DNA of 64,000 nt, from assembly GCF_026341125.1 (NCBI RefSeq), contig NZ_JAPEOR010000006.1:1-64000 (forward strand), given 5' to 3'. Under the pieces are notes generated by a model. That model worked only from the letters and a program-made list of their open reading frames with translations, was not told the origin of the DNA and ran no database searches. This DNA comes from Streptomyces sp. NBC_01142. Lineage in GTDB: Bacteria; Actinomycetota; Actinomycetes; Streptomycetales; Streptomycetaceae. Positions 59,411 through 64,000 of this stretch are shown here, piece by piece. The position numbers and the translations under genes were made by a program. Each line of letters starts with the position of its first letter. The stretch's first letter is position 1.

Positions 59411-60409
59411 TCACGCCTCGCGCAGAGCCGCTTCGATCCTGAGCGCAACGCCAGGGTCGGCGGGCGGAACGCTGAGTGGAGGCACGTAAGGCGCGGCAAC
59501 GCGAGCGCGTGAGCGATGCGAGGGGACGGCGGCAGGGGCGGTCCGCCCCCGGTTGGCGAGGCGCTTCCAGTGCGCGGCCGTGATGCGATGGATGCCCAGT
59601 TTCGACGCCAGCTCGTCGACGGACGCATCCAAGGCCGCGTTCATCAGCGCCGTGACACGGCCAGCCTTGATACGAATGCCGTGCGCGTTGAGCTGGGCGG
59701 CAAACGAGTGGGCGGATCGGTGCTGTGCGGCGTTGAGTGGGTTCGGAAAGAGCCACGGCGACGCGGCAGATGGAGCGTGATCCTCGGCCGGGAGGATGCG
59801 GGAGGACAACTCGCCGATCAGCCGGGCCAGCGGCGGCGGCAAGAGGACGGGGACCTCGCCCAAAGTCAGGTAGCTGCCGTCCTCGCGGTGCTGGAGGCAG
59901 TCGCAGCGGAGCGCGACCACCCGGCTGACCTGCTGCCCGTAAAAGAGGACGATGCCGCCGGCAACACGTACTTCCAGCGGAAGGGACTCGTCCCGAAGAC
60001 ATCGCTGCAGAGCCACCCAGTGCGCACGGGCCCGCATGCCGACTGGATCGGGCTTGTCGCGGTGGGGGACGAGCAGGGGCTGCGCGCGTCCGTCCTCGGC
60101 GGCCCAGACGAGGAAGTCGCGTACGTTGTGGCGCGTGCACGGACCCTCGGTGAGCCATCGGTCGATGTGCTCCTGGGTGATCTGGTCAAGGGCGAGTTGC
60201 TGGCCCCGTGCCCACTTGAGCAGCTTGATTGCTGCAGACACGCGGGCAACTGCCCAGCGCACCACGTACTCCGTGACCGGGCGCTCCCGCTCCAGGAGCC
60301 GCGGCAGTACCGACTCGTACCCGTAGGCGCGCAGGGAGCAGGCGAACTCGGGGTGCTGGACGATCAGACGGTCGACGCGATGCTGGAATGCCTCGTACAC
60401 GGCTCTCAT
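59411..60409 (-). CDS. Tyrosine-recombinase-like paralogue without zinc ribbons
   Basis: About 332 aa from ATG 60409 (GTG 60424 possible). It aligns with the C-terminal half of 57271-59298: RAVYEAFQHRVDRLIVQHPE, HNVRDFLVWAAEDGRAQPLL, GIVLFYGQQVSRVVALRCDC, SPWLFPNPLNAAQHRSAHSF, TALMNAALDASVDELASKLG. As in the paralogue, the catalytic Tyr is not evident. It lacks the whole Cys-rich N-terminal region, and the sequence upstream shows none, so it is a shortened copy or a natural short form. Convergent with the longer gene, 112 bases apart. Confidence 0.6.
   Translation of the reverse strand: MRAVYEAFQHRVDRLIVQHPEFACSLRAYGYESVLPRLLERERPVTEYVVRWAVARVSAAIKLLKWARGQQLALDQITQEHIDRWLTEGPCTRHNVRDFLVWAAEDGRAQPLLVPHRDKPDPVGMRARAHWVALQRCLRDESLPLEVRVAGGIVLFYGQQVSRVVALRCDCLQHREDGSYLTLGEVPVLLPPPLARLIGELSSRILPAEDHAPSAASPWLFPNPLNAAQHRSAHSFAAQLNAHGIRIKAGRVTALMNAALDASVDELASKLGIHRITAAHWKRLANRGRTAPAAVPSHRSRARVAAPYVPPLSVPPADPGVALRIEAALREA
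60048..60138 (-). repeat. 91-bp segment identical (inverted) to 58664-58754
   Basis: Partner of the repeat at 58664-58754, within the shorter recombinase-like gene. Confidence 0.85.
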
Positions 60410-60644
60410 GATGCCGCCGCGCACTGACAGCTCGCATGGCGATCCCTCGGCGGCCCCGGTCGTCGGCGGCGTGCGCCGGGACCGCGAGCCACGTCGCCAG
60501 AACGGGTGTGACGTCTGTCACGATGCCGGGTGCGACTGGACTCCAGAAAGCGACACCATGACCCGGGCCCGCCTCGTGCAGCACCGTTCGACTGCCCCGC
60601 TGTAAAGCGACACCGCTCCTGCGGGACACGGCCATTGCCGCGAC

Positions 60645-61155
60645 TAATGACGACGTCATTCCCCCCGACTCCCTCAGCGTCCGCTACCACCACGCCGTGG
60701 AGACGGGCCTGGGCTGGGTGGCGGGCTGGTCAGCCGACCTCCTGGAAGACGGCTCTCTGAACACCTGGGTCTGCCCGACACCAGTGGGCCGCCACGAGGC
60801 CGGCGACGTCTGGACCTACTGGCCCTCGCCTGACAAGAAGCCGCCGCTCGGCCACACCATGCTGCTCACCCGCACCGAGATCGCGCGCGCCTGCGGCGGC
60901 CACGGGGGGCTGTGGAAGGGCGAGGACTATGTGTACGTCATGGCGGTCACCGGCCGGAGTGCCGGCGAGCTCCTGCCCGTGGTGACGTACCACTACCGCG
61001 ACCACGCACACCAGATGACAGAGGCTGCCACGTACCTGGACGACGACGAGCGGGGCGCACGAGTCTTCTCTTGGCTCCAAGGACGAGACGACCGTGAGCT
61101 GCGCCGGCGCGAACGCGGGGGAGGAGACCTTGCGTTGGTGCGCAGGGCCGGCTGA
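60645..61155 (+). pseudogene. 5'-truncated copy of the GT2 glycosyltransferase gene
   Basis: Corresponds to codons ~100-250 of the gene at 40257. Homology starts at DDVIPPDSLSVRYHHAVETG and continues through LGWVAGWSADLLEDGS, KGEDYVYVMAVTGRSAGELL and RELRRRE, where both copies diverge. The N-terminal nucleotide-sugar-binding half is missing; a GTG at 60697 could start translation but the product would lack the sugar-nucleotide site. The two copies are highly similar at the DNA level, so the duplication is fairly recent. It abuts the recombinase-like paralogue. Confidence 0.78.
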
Positions 61156-61322
61156 ACGATGGCCGTCTGGTGCACCGCCACGGAGGAGGCCCCCGCGGCG
61201 CTCGGCTACGGGGGCCAGGTCATACGGTCATGCGGCGGATCGAGCTGTAGAGCCGCGGCGCCCTGAAGACATCGTCGCCCGCGGGTCACTTCCCGGTGGG
61301 ACAGGGCGCAGTGGTTCCCCGG

Positions 61323-61940
61323 TCAGCTCTTGTTCGCGAACTTCCAGATGTTCGGGTCGCCTTCATCGTTCGCGGACCAGTGCACCTCGATCGACTTGGC
61401 GTTCGCCGGGACCAGGTACGACTCGCACAGTGTGTGGCTCTCGCCCGCCTTCCAGCCCTTGATGTCGTACGGGTCCTCGCAGCCGGGGCCCGTGTCCGCG
61501 GCGCCGATCAGGAGGGCGCCCCGCTTCCCGTCGGCCCAGATGGTCGTGCCTTCGTTCGCCTCGGAACGATCCGTGAGCGCGGGGCCATCTTTGTGCGTGA
61601 ACTTCACATGGGCCACGGCCAGGACCAGCCCCTTCGCCGCCTCCTTGTCGGAGACGAGCTTCTGAGCCTCGGCTTCGGTCCCCACGTCGACCTTCTCGGC
61701 GACCACGTTGTAGGTGACGTTCTGGCTGCCCTCCTTCACCTTCCCCGTGGCGGCCTTGCCCGGCGCGAGTTCGCCGACGGCCGGATCACGCGGTGACACG
61801 CTCGCTTCACTCTTGCCCGCGGCCGGCTTCTCGCTCGACTTCCCGGAGTCGGAGCTGTCGCCTCCATCGCATGCGGTCAGCCCCAGGGCGAGAACGGCGA
61901 TCGGCGCGGCGGTACGGAGGATGGTCTTTCGGAACGGCAC
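61323..61940 (-). CDS. Secreted lipoprotein of unknown function
   Basis: 205 aa. Lipoprotein signal: basic start (PFRKTILR), hydrophobic APIAVLALGL and lipobox LTAC with the Cys at residue 24, followed by a Gly/Ser/Lys-rich linker. The folded part begins near VTYNVVAEKVDVGTEAEAQ and contains two Cys (PGCEDPYDIKGW, HTLCESYLVP) that may form a disulphide, ending HWSANDEGDPNIWKF. Membrane-tethered outside the cell. No specific family recognised. Confidence 0.82.
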   Translation of the reverse strand: MPFRKTILRTAAPIAVLALGLTACDGGDSSDSGKSSEKPAAGKSEASVSPRDPAVGELAPGKAATGKVKEGSQNVTYNVVAEKVDVGTEAEAQKLVSDKEAAKGLVLAVAHVKFTHKDGPALTDRSEANEGTTIWADGKRGALLIGAADTGPGCEDPYDIKGWKAGESHTLCESYLVPANAKSIEVHWSANDEGDPNIWKFANKS

Positions 61941-62066
61941 AGGAACTCCTGCCTGGGGTGCTCCGGGAACGCCCAGTCGGTGCGCGGGGAGCAGCGGTCA
62001 GTGACGTCCCTGAGCCTCCGGCCGTCGACCTGTGGACAGAGTCCGGCCGCGCAGCACCAACTGGCT

Positions 62067-62561
62067 CTATGGGAGGCGCGCTTCCACGTCCTGGACATGA
62101 CGCCACAGGGCTTGTGCCCAGAGTTGTGCCCGTTCGCGTCGGCTTCCCAGTTTGCATTCCCAGCCCACCGCGGGGGGTGCCACGCCCGTTTCGGACCGGT
62201 GCCACTCGATCAGCCGGCGCTCGAGCTCCAGTGCCTCTTCGTGGTCGGGCGTCTCCACCCACGACACCCGGGCCTGGTGTTCCTTGAGCATATGGATCAC
62301 GCTGAGCGTCCACCGCTCGGCAGGAATGTACTCGGCGACCCACCCCTCCTGGTCCTGGATCCGCGCGCTCAGGCAGAGTGCGCAGCCGATGTAGAGGACG
62401 GCGCCCCGGGAGTCGGTCCATACGTACACCCCGGGCGAGCCGGGGCGGATCTGCCCCTGCGTGAACTCCTGCGGGGCGTCTGGTGTGTCCGCGAAGTGCT
62501 CGCGCAGCGCCGGCAGGAGCTCCGTGATGTGCAATACCTTGATGATCAGGTCCATTCCCAT
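62067..62561 (-). CDS. GIY-YIG-like nuclease domain protein
   Basis: About 164 aa from ATG 62561; ATG 62597 is an alternative. The GIY-YIG-type hairpin is seen as SPGVYVWTDSRGAVLYIGCA (GVY...YIG), followed by SARIQDQEGWVAEYIPAERW. EEALELERRLIEWHRSETG gives the usual Glu. These domains cut DNA in repair or homing, and some act in signalling. Length allows only the one domain plus short flanks. Confidence 0.72.
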   Translation of the reverse strand: MGMDLIIKVLHITELLPALREHFADTPDAPQEFTQGQIRPGSPGVYVWTDSRGAVLYIGCALCLSARIQDQEGWVAEYIPAERWTLSVIHMLKEHQARVSWVETPDHEEALELERRLIEWHRSETGVAPPAVGWECKLGSRRERAQLWAQALWRHVQDVEARLP

Positions 62562-62726
62562 GTACCGACCGTGCGAGCGGCGCGGTGACAAGGCCATGGG
62601 GGAGCCGCCATCCGAGTGCACCGACGCGGCAACATCGGCGGGCCCTGAATCCGACCGTCGCAGCACGAGGCCCCCGCGCCGTCCGGCCGGCTGCGGGGGC
62701 CTCGTGCCGTCGTGCGGCGGGCTCGG

Positions 62727-62975
62727 CTACTGATCCACCCACCGGGGGCGGGTGGCGGTGCCCTGCGCGTCGACGTCAACCACGTGCACGCGGGTCCCCT
62801 GGGTGGCGATCTGAAGGGCGAGCAGTCGGGAGAGCGAGCCGGGTGTTCCGGGCTCGTCGTACTTGGGCCGACCGCCCTTGGTGATCCCGAAGGCGAGGGG
62901 GAGCCGCCTGGGGGTGGGGGCCGCCGCGTCGTTCTGGACGGGATCCGAGGTGCGCTCCGTGTGTTCGTCGGGCAT
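62727..62975 (-). CDS. Small unknown protein
   Basis: 82 aa from ATG 62975, with ggaga about 8 bases upstream. Contains PRRLPLAFGITKGGRPKYDE and LLALQIATQGTRVHVVDVD, ending RPRWVDQ. No family recognised, though the AFGITKGGRPKYDEPG segment looks conserved rather than random. Confidence 0.55.
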   Translation of the reverse strand: MPDEHTERTSDPVQNDAAAPTPRRLPLAFGITKGGRPKYDEPGTPGSLSRLLALQIATQGTRVHVVDVDAQGTATRPRWVDQ

Positions 62976-63098
62976 GCGCTGTCTCCAGGTTCGGGAATGA
63001 GGCGGGCGAGGAGTGCGGCTGCTGCCACTGTGCCACGCGAGCGGCGGTGGCGACCGCTGCACCGGTCAAGCAGAGGGTCGGCTGGCCGGGACGGGGCT

Positions 63099-63890
63099 CT
63101 ACCAGTACGCCGGCTGGCGCCCGCGGTGCAGGGCTCCGAGGACCGTGACGCCGAACTTGGTTCGCAGACGACGGAGTTCAAACAGCGAGAGCAGACTGAC
63201 GGACACCGGTGGACCGATCAGGAAGAGCAGCTGGATCGCCGGCGGCGCCGCCACGGGAGATCCGTCGGCGAGCTGGAAGCCGAACAGCACCCAGACCAGC
63301 AGCGGGGAGAGCAGCGGGGGGAGAACCTCGTGGACGTCGCCGGTGCGGAAGACGTAGTGGACGCACAGCACCGCCGACGCGAGCCCGAAGGGAACGGCGA
63401 AGAGCACTGCCGCCAGGGCCACGAGGAGGAAGACGATCTGGAACGCACCGAACTGCGGAGCCAGGCGGGCGCCGCCGCTGTTCTGCAGCAGGAGGAACAG
63501 GACGAGCACGGCTGCGAACAGCGCTGCGAAGCCCGTCATCGGGCCTGATAGCCGGCGTATGTAGACGGCGCGGCCTGGGGCACGCGCCGCGGCCACGAAG
63601 AGCACGAGTGCCAGGGGGCCGACGACGACCAAGACGCCGGTGCTGATGAAGATCTCGGCGACCTTGTCCTTGGCGAACGAGGACATCGACTGCTGCATCG
63701 GGTACGCGTAGATCATCCATATCGTCGCCGCGATCCCGATGACCGTCCGTGCCAGTTGGACGGCTTCAATCGTCCCGTCGGTTAGCCGGCCGGGCCGGGC
63801 CGGCCGGAAGACGCGGGCCGCGAGGGCGAAGGGCAGCATCAGGAACGCCGGGCGCGCTCTCCTGGGCGGGTGCTGGGTCGTGTAGATCAT
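63099..63890 (-). CDS. Multi-helix membrane protein of unknown function
   Basis: 263 aa from ATG 63890, with gggggaa 4-5 bases upstream. Five or six hydrophobic segments: TVIGIAATIWMIYAYPM, IFISTGVLVVVGPLALVLFV, FAALFAAVLVLFLLLQNSG, IVFLLVALAAVLFAVPFGL, LLSPLLVWVLFGFQLADG and AIQLLFLIGPPVSVSLLSLF. Short cytoplasmic ends. No transporter motif recognised. Confidence 0.68.
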   Translation of the reverse strand: MIYTTQHPPRRARPAFLMLPFALAARVFRPARPGRLTDGTIEAVQLARTVIGIAATIWMIYAYPMQQSMSSFAKDKVAEIFISTGVLVVVGPLALVLFVAAARAPGRAVYIRRLSGPMTGFAALFAAVLVLFLLLQNSGGARLAPQFGAFQIVFLLVALAAVLFAVPFGLASAVLCVHYVFRTGDVHEVLPPLLSPLLVWVLFGFQLADGSPVAAPPAIQLLFLIGPPVSVSLLSLFELRRLRTKFGVTVLGALHRGRQPAYW

Positions 63891-64000
63891 CGGTTCCCCC
63901 GTAGGGCGGGCCGGGTGTCTGCCGGCGAGCGGGTGCTGAAGGGCGTGGTGCGGTCGAACTGGGCGTGAATCAACCGTTGTTGTGACCGCGCGAGGCATGC

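Noticed and set aside
57808..59628. 606-codon minus-strand frame opposite the zinc-ribbon gene
   Set aside because: Antisense of a protein with ordered CxxC motifs; no domain of its own.
1..64000. CRISPR array, rRNA or tRNA genes
   Set aside because: No regularly spaced direct repeats beyond the two-unit 26-bp pairs, and no tRNA T-loop-like or rRNA sequence noticed on either strand by eye.

Overview
The window is uniformly GC-rich, with G or C in most third codon positions, frequent GTG starts and many four-base ATGA/GTGA start-stop overlaps. Its gene families (XRE regulators with TPR-like tails, a DUF5753/DUF397 pair, a WhiB-like protein, MAB_1171c-type membrane proteins) point to Streptomyces or a close relative. 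There are no rRNA, tRNA or core ribosomal genes. The mix of a Rep-like protein, a DciA-like helicase-loader homologue, a second LexA, an error-prone polymerase cassette, a Spo11/topoisomerase VI-A-like protein, recombinase relatives and gene fragments suggests a large plasmid or an accessory chromosome arm. That placement is inference.

Layout. 0.2-4.0 kb: XRE/TPR regulator, TrmO-like protein and a DUF5753/DUF397 pair closed by a clear terminator. 4.5-12.6 kb: two roughly mirror-image modules, each with an ImmA/IrrE-type metallopeptidase and a seven-helix MAB_1171c-type protein. The left one also has an XRE regulator and a secreted amidase; the right one has a Nudix hydrolase and a convergent XRE regulator. 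12.8-20.9 kb: a sortase-type surface protein and sortase, then a tightly overlapped run (HTH protein, Rep-like protein, DciA-like protein with tandem repeats, WhiB-like protein, small proteins, GNAT, hydrolase, membrane protein). 20.9-35.8 kb: DNA metabolism, with ATP-dependent ligase, DEDD exonuclease, DnaE2 plus ImuB-like protein behind a LexA-box-like site, LexA, and a Mini-A/Spo11-like protein.

36.4-41.1 kb: small SH3-type secreted protein, then an MFS exporter, an L-amino-acid-ligase-like ATP-grasp enzyme, a short peptide ORF, an unknown protein and a GT2 glycosyltransferase, which could form a small peptide metabolite locus. 41.0-42.5 kb: a broken regulator flanked by paired 26-bp repeats. 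43.6-50.6 kb: a second set of peptidoglycan-precursor enzymes (Ddl, MurF and MurC homologues) with a PLP-dependent dehydratase/racemase, a C39-like protein and an XRE/TPR regulator. 50.6-57.1 kb: large unknown proteins, a CoiA-like protein, a membrane-anchored Mrr-like nuclease and small unknowns. 57.3-61.2 kb: two convergent degenerate tyrosine-recombinase-like paralogues sharing a 91-bp identical inverted segment, then a truncated copy of the GT2 gene. 61.3-64 kb: lipoprotein, GIY-YIG protein, small unknown and membrane protein.

The most interesting blocks are the replication-like operon at 15-18.4 kb, the LexA-linked mutasome at 26-33 kb, and the ATP-grasp and Mur-ligase loci at 37-50 kb. 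All functions are read from sequence motifs only; no database search was possible.
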